A DNA stretch of 64,000 nucleotides from assembly GCA_037385045.1 (NCBI GenBank), contig JARRNJ010000001.1:7270-71269 (forward strand), in the 5' to 3' direction. Numbering within the stretch: the stretch's first letter is position 1; the number at the start of each line of letters is the position of its first letter. Positions 53,376 through 62,450 of this stretch are shown here, in pieces. Origin of the DNA: JARRNJ01 sp037385045 (GTDB taxonomy: Bacteria; Pseudomonadota; Gammaproteobacteria; JASBUN01). A program made the translations under genes and the position numbers. Below the pieces are notes generated by a model. The model did no database searches. It saw nothing but the letters and a program-made list of their open reading frames with translations, and was not told the DNA's origin.

Positions 53376-53773
53376 TGTGGTTCCTTGGCACAGCGAAGAG
53401 GCGCTATTGTACCGATCCGCGTCGGCGGATGCACGGCGACCGTGCGCGTCCGCACCGGCAGTGACGGCCGCGCGGTTCATCCCGAAGGAGCGGTCCCAAG
53501 ACCCGCTTGGCGGGCCCGGCGCCCTCGGCAGCGGCGCTGCCCGGAGCGGCCCGCGGTGGGGGCGGGCACAACGCCGGCGGACGCCCGGATCCGCAGTGGC
53601 AGATCTTGGCCGTCGCACGGACACCCCGTCGCGTCGCCGTCACGCGACACCTTCATTTGTCAAATCAGTGTGTTATGACCACACTCTCAATCCCGGAACA
53701 TGCTATCATTTCGATCAGCGCGATATTTTGCACCGTTCAGGCGCAAACGAACAAAACGGGGGCGCGGCGACAC
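53376..53773. other. Intergenic region between divergent DUF1015 and adenylate cyclase genes
   Basis: The 398 bp hold no supported gene. The stretch 53650-53720 is AT-richer than its surroundings and may contain promoters, but no clear -35/-10 pair at the right distance was found. The open frame of the cyclase extends back to 53507 through low-complexity codons with no conserved sequence. Confidence 0.35.
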
Positions 53774-55333
53774 GTGGACAGCTACCAGCACAGCAGCGGC
53801 AAGCGTCGGCGTGACCGTCGCAACGGGGCGTCACCGCCTTCCCCGGTTGCCGTCCTTCGCGCCGCCGTCACCCGACTGCGACGACACCTGCCCACCCACA
53901 TCCCGGTTGCGGTCAAGCTCGCGGTGTCCATCAGCGTCACGATGACGGTCGGCATGTCATTGTTGGGCGCGTTCATCATTCGCCATCAAACCGAACTCCT
54001 CAACCGCAACATGCTCACGTTCGGCCACACAGTCGTCGCGCAAATGGCCCAGTCCGCCAAGGAACCCGTGCTGGCCAACGACACCCTGCAACTGGAGGTG
54101 CTGGCCGCCAACCTGGCCAACAGCGAGAACGTCGTCGGCACGGCGATCTACGGCGCCGACCGCAAACTGCTCACCCGCTCCGGCGCCGGCCCCTTCGAGT
54201 TGAACGCGCCTTATGCGGGCCACAGCCGGGCATTTCTCGACAACAGGCTGGAAACCCTCCAGTGGAAGTGGCCGAACTCGCCCCGGGGCGCCCTGGACGC
54301 AATGTCGTTCGTCAGTCCGATCCGGTTCCGGGACATGACTGTCGGCTACGCCGAAATATCGTTCAGTCGCACACTGATGACCGAATCCCTGCATGCGTCG
54401 ATTCGCTCCATCGTGCTGACCACCATCGCCCTGATTCTGGCCGGGATCGCCGTCTCCTACCTATTGGGGCGCCGCCTGTCCCGGCCTCTGCACCATCTCA
54501 TGGATGCCAGCCGGGCCATCGGCAACGGCCAGTACCACTATCGCATCGAGGAACGGCGCAACGATGAGATCGGCTACCTTATGACTGCGTTCAACTCCAT
54601 GGCCCAGGGCATGCTGCAGAAAACCCAGGTCGAAGAAGCATTTTCGAAGTACGTCCCCGCGCGCGTCGCCAAGCAGATACTGGCCAATCTGGACCAGGTC
54701 AGGCTGTCAGGCACCCACGCCATGGCCACCGTCATGTTCGTCGATATTGTCGGCTTCACGGCCAAATCCGAGACCATGGAACCGGAAGGCGTCGCCGAAC
54801 TGCTGAACGAGTTCTACACCACCGTCGGGCAGGCCGCGGCCCTGCATCGGGGAACCATCGACAAATACATGGGCGACTGCGTGATGCTGGTGTTCGGCAT
54901 TCCGGAGGAAGACCCCGACCATACGTTCAATGCCGTAGCATGTGCCGTGTTCTTCCAAAAGCTGGTCGCGCGCATGAACGACCGCCGTATCTCCCAGGGC
55001 AAGTTCCCGGTACATTTTCGCATCGGGATCAATGCGGGTGACATGCTGGCGGGCGTCATGGGCTCGTCGGACCGGGTGCAGTACACGGTGGTCGGCGACA
55101 CCGTGAACCTGGCTTCGCGCTTGTGCTCGGTGGCCACCGCCGACCAGATCGTCATCACCGAAGAAACCTTTCACCGAGGCGAACTGCGCAAGCGGATCAG
55201 CGCCACCAAGCACGGTTCAATTCGCATACGGGGCAAATCGCAGCCGGTCAGTGTCTTCCTGGTCCACGATGTGCACGCGGCCCTGCTGCCGGCCATGGAC
55301 CGTCAGATTGCGGACTTGCTCGAACAAACCTGA
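53774..55333 (+). CDS. Membrane-bound class III adenylate/guanylate cyclase with HAMP domain
   Basis: A sensor-type cyclase of about 519 residues. Two membrane helices (about residues 45-70 and 215-240) flank a periplasmic sensor region. A HAMP domain follows (SRPLHHLMDASRAIGNGQYHYRI, NDEIGYLMTAFNSMA). The C-terminal catalytic domain has metal-binding Asp in FVDIVGFT (about 324) and DKYMGD (368). The Lys of DKYMGD is the residue usually linked to adenine specificity, and the transition-state Asn/Arg lie in NLASRLCSVA. It probably makes cAMP. The GTG at 53774 is a best guess. Another possible start is an ATG near 53675. The next gene begins 5 bp after the stop, so the two are cotranscribed. 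Confidence 0.87.
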   Translation: MDSYQHSSGKRRRDRRNGASPPSPVAVLRAAVTRLRRHLPTHIPVAVKLAVSISVTMTVGMSLLGAFIIRHQTELLNRNMLTFGHTVVAQMAQSAKEPVLANDTLQLEVLAANLANSENVVGTAIYGADRKLLTRSGAGPFELNAPYAGHSRAFLDNRLETLQWKWPNSPRGALDAMSFVSPIRFRDMTVGYAEISFSRTLMTESLHASIRSIVLTTIALILAGIAVSYLLGRRLSRPLHHLMDASRAIGNGQYHYRIEERRNDEIGYLMTAFNSMAQGMLQKTQVEEAFSKYVPARVAKQILANLDQVRLSGTHAMATVMFVDIVGFTAKSETMEPEGVAELLNEFYTTVGQAAALHRGTIDKYMGDCVMLVFGIPEEDPDHTFNAVACAVFFQKLVARMNDRRISQGKFPVHFRIGINAGDMLAGVMGSSDRVQYTVVGDTVNLASRLCSVATADQIVITEETFHRGELRKRISATKHGSIRIRGKSQPVSVFLVHDVHAALLPAMDRQIADLLEQT

Positions 55334-55338
55334 ATTCC

Positions 55339-56412
55339 GTGCAGAAGCCGATCTCAGCCCTGGTCCTCGCTACCGCCCTGCTGCTGGCGGGTTGTGCGAA
55401 TATCCTGACGTCACGCCCCGGGAGCGACGCCCAGATCCAGCGGTGGGTTGAGCAACAACGCTATGGCATGGCGCTCCAGGCGCTGGAGCGCCGCGCCACG
55501 CGCGAGCCGACAAAGGAAAACCGCACTTGGCTGGCGCGTGTCAAGGCACTGGCCGCGGATTACGACGCCAAACTTGCCGCCACGGCCATGAGGCAGCAGG
55601 CCCGTGGCCAATGGAAGGAAGCGTTTGCCACGGTCGATCAGGCGCTGCAGAACTACCCCAAAGGGCCCAAGCTCCTGCAAACCCGCACGGCGCTGCGACA
55701 ACAGCAGGCCAAACGCCTGGATCAACTGGAAACTGACCTGCTGTTCGCCAAAGCGGAATGGCTCAAACACAGCGCGCCGCTATACCGCGAGCTGGCCGCG
55801 ACCGATCCCGATGACCTGGAGACGGCCTGGAAAGCGCAGCAAATGGAGCACCAGAAACGCGACAGCGCGGAGCGCCTGCTGCACTTGGGCAACAAGGCGC
55901 TGAACCATCGGCAGTATGAGCTGGCCCGTCACGCACTGGAACTGGCCGATCAGCTCCATAGCACCGGGGAAACCAGGCAGGCGCTGGCGCGGCTCCATCA
56001 CGTTCTGGGCCAACAGGCCGCGAAGAAGCGCGCGCGGGCGCGAAAGGCGCAAACCCGCCAACGCAACGAACAAACCCGCCGCCTGATGGCGGAGGTGCAT
56101 CAGGCCATTATGAACGCCGATCTGAACCGCGCCCGCGACAAGCTGGCGGAGCTCACGGCCATTGAAGGAAACGACCCGCAGCTGGACGAACTGGCCCAGG
56201 CGCTCGACCAGGCGATCGCCGCCAAGGTTGCTGAACTGACCGCGCAGGGCAACACGCTCTACACTCACGGCAAGATCCGCGACGCCAAGCGGACATGGGA
56301 ATCGGCGCTGGAACTGGACCCTGGAAATCAGCACCTGCGCAGCCGCATCGAGCGCGCCGAACGGGTCCTCAATAAGCTGCAGAAATTGCAGCAGCAGAAG
56401 AACCGTCAATAA
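55339..56412 (+). CDS. TPR-repeat lipoprotein, partner of the cyclase
   Basis: A 357-residue protein with a lipoprotein signal peptide starting at the GTG at 55339. The lipobox is LLAGC (Cys near residue 19, followed by Ala-Asn). The rest is helical with tetratricopeptide-like repeats (WKEAFATVDQALQNYPKGPKLL, NKALNHRQYELARHALELADQL, KIRDAKRTWESALELDPGNQ) and basic coiled-coil linkers. Export to the outer or inner membrane face is inferred. It begins 5 bp after the cyclase gene, and a functional link with the cyclase sensor domain is plausible but unproven. Its last codons lie inside a DNA repeat that occurs again 178 bp downstream, so the C-terminal KLQKLQQQKNRQ may have been shaped by that repeat. 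Confidence 0.8.
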   Translation: MQKPISALVLATALLLAGCANILTSRPGSDAQIQRWVEQQRYGMALQALERRATREPTKENRTWLARVKALAADYDAKLAATAMRQQARGQWKEAFATVDQALQNYPKGPKLLQTRTALRQQQAKRLDQLETDLLFAKAEWLKHSAPLYRELAATDPDDLETAWKAQQMEHQKRDSAERLLHLGNKALNHRQYELARHALELADQLHSTGETRQALARLHHVLGQQAAKKRARARKAQTRQRNEQTRRLMAEVHQAIMNADLNRARDKLAELTAIEGNDPQLDELAQALDQAIAAKVAELTAQGNTLYTHGKIRDAKRTWESALELDPGNQHLRSRIERAERVLNKLQKLQQQKNRQ

Positions 56413-56450
56413 AGACCTCGCGCAAAGCCGCTAAGAACGCCAAGGGAATC
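56376..56450 (+). repeat. Intergenic repeat, direct copy 1
   Basis: About 75 bp, close to 87% identical by eye to 56554-56627. The core is ACCGTCAATAAAGACCTC followed by CGCAAAGCCGC-AAG-ACGCCAAG. It covers the last codons and stop of the TPR lipoprotein gene. Confidence 0.8.
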
Positions 56451-56553
56451 GCAAAGATGGGGAAGGACATATGGATCAGTGACCCCCTTGGGCCCCAGTG
56501 CACGTACAACAGTACAGGCGGTGGATGCGCTGCGCGTATCCACCCTACGGATC

Positions 56554-56627
56554 ATTGCAGAAACTGCAGCGGCAGCAGGACCGTCAATAAAGACCTCACG
56601 CAAAGCCGCCAGGAACGCCAAAGGAAT
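56554..56627 (+). repeat. Intergenic repeat, direct copy 2
   Basis: Second direct copy, offset by 178 bp from copy 1. It keeps the ACCGTCAATAAAGACCTC block and the CGCAAAGCCGCC-AGGAACGCC block, but is not in a reading frame. Confidence 0.8.
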
Positions 56628-56781
56628 AAAAAGGGCGCCCGAAGACGGCATGGGACAGTGGAACACGCGCGCTACGGCCCAGGCGCTCCGGCAAAGCGGT
56701 GCAGAACTGCAGGGCATCGTGCCTGCGTCAACGGGGCCCAAACCATCACCCGGCGCGCCCGAGACATTTGAATCATCGGTT

Positions 56782-56804
56782 GGCGCCCTTGGCGGCTTTG
56801 CGCG
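56782..56804 (-). repeat. Intergenic repeat, inverted partial copy
   Basis: The complement of this stretch reads CGCGCAAAGCCGCCAAGGGC then GCC, about 20 of 22 positions like the core of copies 1 and 2. With them it could form a long stem in a read-through transcript. Confidence 0.65.
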
Positions 56805-56846
56805 GGAATCGCCTTTCCCGGCGACTCGGCACCCTGTCAATGCGCG

Positions 56847-59102
56847 CTATTTCTCTTCCACCACCAGCCGGTCGACCTTGCGGAAACCCCGCGGCAGTTT
56901 GCTCCCGCGCCGCCCGCGCTCGGCCACATACTCGTCCACTTCCGGGCCCTTGAGCGTCTTGTAACGTTGACCCGCGTGCACCGTCAGGCTCTCGCCGTCC
57001 TGCACGCAGGCGACGGCCGCGACGTACTCCTCCCGAGCCGCCGCCTTCTTCGACGGCACGCCAATAATCTTGATGCCCTTGCCCTTCGGCAATTGCGGCA
57101 GTTCCCCCAGCGCGGTCACCAGCATATTGCCTTCGGTGCTGACCGCGACGATCCAGTCTTCGTCCAGGGAGCGTACGGCCACCGGCGCCAGGGCCCGCGA
57201 CCCCTTCGGCACTGACAGCACTTGTTTACCGGCTCTGTTGCGCGTCAACAGGTCCTCCAGCCGGACCACGAAACCATAGCCCGCATCCGAAGCCAGCAGG
57301 AACAGGTCGTCCGGTTCACCCATCACCACGCCAACGAAAGACGTCCCGTCAGGAGGATTAAGCCGCCCGGTCAACGGTTCGCCCTGCCCGCGCGCCGACG
57401 CCAGCGTGTGGGCGGGCACCGCGTAGGAGCGGCCGCCGGAGTCCAGAAAGATCGCCGGTTGGTTGCTGCGCCCGCGCGCGGCGGCGAGAAATCCATCGCC
57501 CGACTTGTAGGACAGGCTCGCGGGGTCGATCTCGTGGCCCTTGGCCGCACGCACCCAGCCCCGCTGGGAGAGCACAACGGTCACCGCCTCGCTGGGCACC
57601 AGCGCGGTCTCGTCCAACGCCTGAGCCGCCTGCCGCTGCACGATGGGCGAGCGGCGGGGGTCACCGTATTTTTCCGCATCGGCCGTGATCTCCTTGCGGA
57701 TCAGCGTCTTCATCCGCTGGCGCGAGCCGAGCGTGGCCTCCAGCGACTTGCGCTCCTGCGCCAGATCCTGCTGCTCGCCCCGGATTTTCATCTCCTCGAG
57801 CCGCGCCAACTGGCGCAGCTTGGTGTCGAGAATGTAATCGGCCTGGGCGTCGCTCAACCCGAATCGCCGCATCAGCACCGGCTTCGGTTCGTCTTCGGAG
57901 CGGATGATGCGGATCACTTCGTCCAGATTGAGAAATGCGATCAGCAGACCTTCGAGCAGGTGCAGCCGTTTGTTGACCTTTTCGAGCCGGAACGCCAAGC
58001 GCCGGCGCACGGTTTCGAACCGAAACTCGAGCCACTCGCCAAGCAGCGTGCGCAGGTCCTTGACCGCCGGCCGGCCGTTGAGGCCGATCATGTTGAAGTT
58101 GACCCGATAGGTCCGCTCCAGGTCGGTGGTCGCAAACAGATGCGCCATCAGGGCTTCGGCGTCGATCCGGTTCGAGCGCGGCACGATCACCAGGCGGGTC
58201 GGATTTTCGTGGTCGGACTCGTCCCGCAGGTCCTCCACCATGGGCAGTTTCCTGGCGTTCATCTGCCCCGCGATTTGTTCCAGGATCCGGGATCCCGACA
58301 CCTGAAACGGCAGCGCCGTAATCACCAATTCGCCGTTTTCCCGCTCGTAGCGGGCACGCATGCGGACCGAGCCGCTGCCGGTCTTGTACAGGTTGAGGAT
58401 GTCGGCAGGGGAACTGATGATCTCCGCCTCGGTGGGGAAATCCGGTCCCTGGATATGCTCACACAGCTCCTCCACCGTCGCCCGGGAATTCTCCAGCAGA
58501 CGGACACAGGCGGTGGCCACTTCACGCAGGTTGTGGGGCGGAATGTCCGTGGCCATGCCCACTGCAATTCCGGTAGCGCCGTTGAGCAGCACGTTGGGCA
58601 GCCGCGCCGGAAGCAGCACCGGCTCCTCCAGGGTGCCGTCGAAGTTGGCAGTCCAGTCCACGGTTCCCTGGGCCAGTTCCGACAATAGGAGTTCCGCGTA
58701 GGGCGTCAGGCGCGCTTCGGTATAACGCATGGCGGCAAACGACTTGGGATCGTCCGGCGAGCCCCAGTTGCCCTGTCCGTCGACAAACGGATAGCGGTAG
58801 GAGAACGACTGCGCCATCAGCACCATGGCTTCGTAGCACGCCGAGTCGCCGTGGGGATGATACTTGCCCAGCACGTCGCCGACGGTGCGGGCGGATTTCT
58901 TGAATTTAGCCGCCGCGCTCAGGCCCAGCTCGGACATGGCGTAGACGATGCGCCGTTGCACCGGTTTGAGGCCATCAGCAATATTGGGCAGGGCACGGTC
59001 AAGAATGACGTACATGGAGTAATCCAGATACGCCTTCTCGGTGAACTGCCTGAGCGGCAGCCGTTCGACGCCCTCGAAATCCAGCTCTGGTGTTTCGTTC
59101 AT
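56847..59102 (-). CDS. parC: DNA topoisomerase IV subunit A
   Basis: A 751-residue type IIA topoisomerase subunit that, with ParE, unlinks replicated chromosomes. The breakage-reunion domain includes the ADGLKPVQRRIVYAM region and the catalytic Tyr in AAMRYTEARLTPYAE near residue 125, followed by the coiled-coil gate and C-terminal beta-pinwheel blades (GDGFLAAARGRSNQP, GFVVRLEDLLTRNRAGKQVL). The length and the C-terminal domain are of ParC rather than GyrA type; no GyrA box is seen. It is 77 bp downstream of parE on the same strand, forming a parE-parC unit. Confidence 0.98.
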   Translation of the reverse strand: MNETPELDFEGVERLPLRQFTEKAYLDYSMYVILDRALPNIADGLKPVQRRIVYAMSELGLSAAAKFKKSARTVGDVLGKYHPHGDSACYEAMVLMAQSFSYRYPFVDGQGNWGSPDDPKSFAAMRYTEARLTPYAELLLSELAQGTVDWTANFDGTLEEPVLLPARLPNVLLNGATGIAVGMATDIPPHNLREVATACVRLLENSRATVEELCEHIQGPDFPTEAEIISSPADILNLYKTGSGSVRMRARYERENGELVITALPFQVSGSRILEQIAGQMNARKLPMVEDLRDESDHENPTRLVIVPRSNRIDAEALMAHLFATTDLERTYRVNFNMIGLNGRPAVKDLRTLLGEWLEFRFETVRRRLAFRLEKVNKRLHLLEGLLIAFLNLDEVIRIIRSEDEPKPVLMRRFGLSDAQADYILDTKLRQLARLEEMKIRGEQQDLAQERKSLEATLGSRQRMKTLIRKEITADAEKYGDPRRSPIVQRQAAQALDETALVPSEAVTVVLSQRGWVRAAKGHEIDPASLSYKSGDGFLAAARGRSNQPAIFLDSGGRSYAVPAHTLASARGQGEPLTGRLNPPDGTSFVGVVMGEPDDLFLLASDAGYGFVVRLEDLLTRNRAGKQVLSVPKGSRALAPVAVRSLDEDWIVAVSTEGNMLVTALGELPQLPKGKGIKIIGVPSKKAAAREEYVAAVACVQDGESLTVHAGQRYKTLKGPEVDEYVAERGRRGSKLPRGFRKVDRLVVEEK

Positions 59103-59179
59103 GATTGGTCCGTCATCGATTCCAGGCGCGCACCGCAGGCAGAAGCGGCGACGCGGCGTACATGCCGGGAGAGCGCGGC

Positions 59180-61069
59180 TCAGGTCACGTCAGCCAGATC
59201 ACCGTTCTTTTCCAGCCACGATTTGCGATCCGCGGCCCGCTTCTTGGCCAGCAGCATATCCATCAGCACATTGGTGTCGTCGCCCGGCTCCACCGTCAGC
59301 TGTACCAGGCGCCGCGTATCGGGATCCATGGTGGTTTCGCGCAGCTGGATCGGATTCATTTCACCCAGCCCCTTGAAGCGCTGGACGTTGACCTTCCCTT
59401 TGATCTTTTCCGCCACGATCCGGTCCAGGAAACCCTGTTTCTCGCTGTCGTCGAGAGCGTAATAGACCGCCTTGCCCACGTCGATGCGGTACAGCGGCGG
59501 CATGGCCACGAAAATATGGCCCGCTTCCACCAGCGGGCGGAAGTGGCGCAGGAACAGCGCGCACAACAGGGTGGCAATGTGAGCGCCGTCGGAATCGGCG
59601 TCGGCCAGGATACAGATCTTGCCGTAGCGCAGCCCCCCGAGTTCGTCGGAGCCCGGATCGCAACCGATGGCCAGAGCAATGTCATGCACCTCCTGGGAGC
59701 CCAACACCATGGCCGGATCCACCTCCCAGGTATTGAGGATCTTGCCGCGCAGCGGCATAACCGCCTGACAGTCGCGGTTGCGCGCCTGCTTAGCCGAACC
59801 GCCGGCCGAGTCCCCTTCGACCAGAAACAGTTCCGTGCGCCTGGCGTCCTGGGAAGTGCAATCGGCCAGCTTGCCCGGCAGCGCCGGCCCGCTGGTGACG
59901 CGCTTGCGCACCACCTTCTTGCCCGCGCGCAGGCGCCTCTGTGCATTGTTTATGGCCAGATTCGCGATGCGCTCGCCGGCGTCCACATGCTGGCTCAACC
60001 AGAGTCCGAAGGCGTCCTTGGCGACACCGGACACGAAAGTCGCACATTCGCGCGACGACAGCCGCTCCTTGGTCTGGCCGCTGAACTGGGGATCGTGCAG
60101 CTTGACCGAAAGTATGTAGCTGCAGCGCTCCCACACATCCTCCGGGGTCAGACGCACGCCACGGGGAAGCAGGTTGCGGAACTCGCAGAACTCGCGCACC
60201 GCCTCCGTGAGGCCGCTACGCAGACCGTTGACATGGGTGCCTCCCTGGGCGGTAGGGATCAGGTTGACGTAGCTTTCGGTCACCGCGTCGCCGCCTTCCG
60301 GCAGCCACAACACGGCCCACTCGGCCATTTCCTGGTTGCCCTGCATGCGGCCGATGAACGGTTCGTCGGGGAGAATTTCCAGGCCCGCCACGCTTTCCAT
60401 CAGATAGTCACGCAGCCCGTCCTCGAAATGCCATTCGGTCTCCTCACCGCTGGCCTCGTCGCTGAGCCGTACCCGCAGCCCCGGACACAGAACGGCCTTC
60501 GCGCGCAGCACATGCTTGAGTCGCGAAAGGGAGAATTTCGCCGAATCGAAATACTTGGGATTGGGCCAGAACCGCAGCGTGGTGCCGGTATTATGCTTGC
60601 CTACCGTACCGATGACTTCCAGGTCCGAAACCTTGTCGCCGCCTGCGAACGCCATGTTGTACTCTTTGCCGCCGCGGCGCACCCACACTTCCAGGTGCTT
60701 GGACAGGGCGTTGACCACCGATACACCGACCCCGTGCAGACCGCCGGAAAATGCGTAGTTCTTATCGGAAAACTTCCCGCCGGCGTGCAGGCGCGTGAGG
60801 ATGACTTCAACGCCGGGAATCTTCAACTGTGGGTGACGGTCGACCGGCATGCCGCGGCCGTCGTCGCGCACCTGCAGCGAGCCGTCCTTGTATAGGGTCA
60901 CGTCGATGCGTTTGGCGTGTCCGGCGATGGCCTCGTCGACGCTGTTGTCGATCACCTCCTGGGCCAGGTGATTGGGACGCGCGGTATCGGTGTACATGCC
61001 CGGGCGCCTGCGCACCGGGTCGAGACCGCTCAACACCTCGATGGAGGCGGCATCATAGACACTGCTCAT
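59180..61069 (-). CDS. parE: DNA topoisomerase IV subunit B
   Basis: A 629-residue ATPase subunit. The GHKL domain motifs are IDNSVDEAIAGHA, DDGRGMPVD and GGLHGVGVSVVNALS. The TOPRIM motifs are LFLVEGDSAGGSAKQARNRDCQAVMPLRGKILN and ILADADSDGAHIATLL. The length is that of ParE, shorter than gammaproteobacterial GyrB, which has an insert. Its start MSSVYDAASIEVLSGLDPVRRRPGMYT matches the family. It is followed by parC. Confidence 0.98.
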   Translation of the reverse strand: MSSVYDAASIEVLSGLDPVRRRPGMYTDTARPNHLAQEVIDNSVDEAIAGHAKRIDVTLYKDGSLQVRDDGRGMPVDRHPQLKIPGVEVILTRLHAGGKFSDKNYAFSGGLHGVGVSVVNALSKHLEVWVRRGGKEYNMAFAGGDKVSDLEVIGTVGKHNTGTTLRFWPNPKYFDSAKFSLSRLKHVLRAKAVLCPGLRVRLSDEASGEETEWHFEDGLRDYLMESVAGLEILPDEPFIGRMQGNQEMAEWAVLWLPEGGDAVTESYVNLIPTAQGGTHVNGLRSGLTEAVREFCEFRNLLPRGVRLTPEDVWERCSYILSVKLHDPQFSGQTKERLSSRECATFVSGVAKDAFGLWLSQHVDAGERIANLAINNAQRRLRAGKKVVRKRVTSGPALPGKLADCTSQDARRTELFLVEGDSAGGSAKQARNRDCQAVMPLRGKILNTWEVDPAMVLGSQEVHDIALAIGCDPGSDELGGLRYGKICILADADSDGAHIATLLCALFLRHFRPLVEAGHIFVAMPPLYRIDVGKAVYYALDDSEKQGFLDRIVAEKIKGKVNVQRFKGLGEMNPIQLRETTMDPDTRRLVQLTVEPGDDTNVLMDMLLAKKRAADRKSWLEKNGDLADVT

Positions 61070-61123
61070 GGAGCGATAACCCTTGCAACTCGGATGAACG
61101 TTGATACCGACATCAAGTCGACA

Positions 61124-61678
61124 CTAATGATAATCGGGTTGCTCGACCGGCGACGAGGCGTACTTGATCTGGTAGAGAATCGCCGCGCGGTTCTTGCGCG
61201 GAAGCATTCCGTTGCAAGCGTACTGGTTCAGCATATCCGCCCGGTAGCGGTCAGTGCCGATGCCGTGGATCTCCTGCCACTGGGCGGCAGTGTTGCGTTG
61301 AAACGGTCCGTCGTTGACGCCGAAGGCGTAGGTCTTGTATTCATGCGCGTCGCAGCGCAGCCCCTCGTAGCGCACGTTGCGCACGCCGCTGGAGGAAACG
61401 ATCACCACCGTATAACGCACGACCCTGTCCTTCGCACCCACGGTAAGGGCACGGGGATCGATAAAATATTTGAATGGCGAATCGTCGACCTGCAGCGGCA
61501 CCAACCCGGTCTTCGCGGGGTAAGGCGGCAGCTTCACTGCCTGCTCGTGCCATTTTGACTGTGAACCTTGAAAATCGAAATACGAGGGAGAGGGAATCAA
61601 ATCCGTGTCGTCACCCCACAACCGGGTGACCGGTGCCAGGCCTACGACCAACAGCAACACAAGTCTGACGACCTTCAT
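61124..61678 (-). CDS. CNP1-like family exported protein
   Basis: A 184-residue protein with a signal peptide (cleavage likely near residue 22, before DDTDLIP). It matches the CNP1-like family, named after a Neisseria protein, with WHEQAVKLPPYPAKTGLVPLQVDDSPFKYFIDPRALTVG and VRYTVVIVSSSGVRNVRYEGLRC, split here as the conserved core. The C-terminal region has two further Cys, possibly forming a disulfide in the periplasm. Function is unknown. It is downstream of parE on the opposite side of a 54-bp gap, but is read from its own start on the same strand. Confidence 0.85.
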   Translation of the reverse strand: MKVVRLVLLLVVGLAPVTRLWGDDTDLIPSPSYFDFQGSQSKWHEQAVKLPPYPAKTGLVPLQVDDSPFKYFIDPRALTVGAKDRVVRYTVVIVSSSGVRNVRYEGLRCDAHEYKTYAFGVNDGPFQRNTAAQWQEIHGIGTDRYRADMLNQYACNGMLPRKNRAAILYQIKYASSPVEQPDYH

Positions 61679-61819
61679 GGGCGGTTACGCAGCTCCAGGT
61701 GACTATATCGAACGAACGGCCGATGGCCGCGACACAGTGTACCGTGCCCGGCGGCCACTGGCGAGAGGGGAGCGGCGAGATTGGGCGCCGCACCTACCGG
61801 CGCAACCCTCGGACGGGGC

Positions 61820-62404
61820 CTAGCCGAGATCGGCCACCAGGGAGGCACGCACCGCTTCCGGCAGCGGGTCGATTTCGCAGGCGTAGTTTTCGTGTTCGAC
61901 GCCGACCGCCAGCGCGGCCCCGCCCTTGGCGGCCTGCACCATTTCCGGCGTCAACTCGAAGCGCAGAAAATGCACCGACGAGGTCTTTTCCTCGCTGTCG
62001 CGCTCCAGATCCTCGTCGGCGATGGGATAGACTTTGTCGAATCCGGCCACGCGGACCCAGGTCTTGTCCTCGATCCCCACCAGGGCCGCCAAAGCATCGC
62101 GGCGCTCGGACTCGTCGGCGTATTCGATCATGAACGTCGCCTTGAGATTGGAACCGTCTGGAATCAACGGATTATACGCGTCGAGCTCGTCCTGTATGCC
62201 CGCGGCCTCGAAAATCCGCTCCACCCGCAGCATTTCCTGGACCTGGTACTGTATGGTCAGCCGATCCTCGAAGTACAAAGTGGCATGACCGCCCAGGGCC
62301 ACGTGACGGTGCTTCTTGTGGGCCATCACCTGGGCGCGGAACTGGGGCCGCTCCTCGGCATATTCTTCCAGCGAATACAGGTCTTCTCTGCTCAGCTTCT
62401 GCAT
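61820..62404 (-). CDS. DUF3501-family protein
   Basis: A 194-residue cytoplasmic protein of the DUF3501 family, whose members are regularly encoded next to ferritin-like or rubrerythrin genes and HdrD/GlpC-like Fe-S oxidoreductases, exactly as here. MQKLSREDLYSLEEYAEERPQFRAQV at the start, VALGGHATLYFEDRLTIQYQVQEMLRVERIFE and SVHFLRFELTPEMVQAAKGGAALAVGVEH are conserved blocks. No cofactor motif is apparent. The function is unknown. The start at 62404 removes 62 spurious codons that overlap the ferritin gene in another frame. Confidence 0.9.
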   Translation of the reverse strand: MQKLSREDLYSLEEYAEERPQFRAQVMAHKKHRHVALGGHATLYFEDRLTIQYQVQEMLRVERIFEAAGIQDELDAYNPLIPDGSNLKATFMIEYADESERRDALAALVGIEDKTWVRVAGFDKVYPIADEDLERDSEEKTSSVHFLRFELTPEMVQAAKGGAALAVGVEHENYACEIDPLPEAVRASLVADLG

Positions 62405-62450
62405 GGCTAGTCCATTTGGGTTTATCCGCGACAGCGGGGTCACCCGCCGG

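Larger units (their letters stand above)
56413..56846. other. 434-bp repeat-bearing region between convergent TPR lipoprotein and parC
   Basis: No gene is supported. It contains two direct copies and one inverted partial copy of a CGCAAAG-rich repeat, with unrelated unique sequence between them. It ends at the parC stop codon. Confidence 0.6.
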
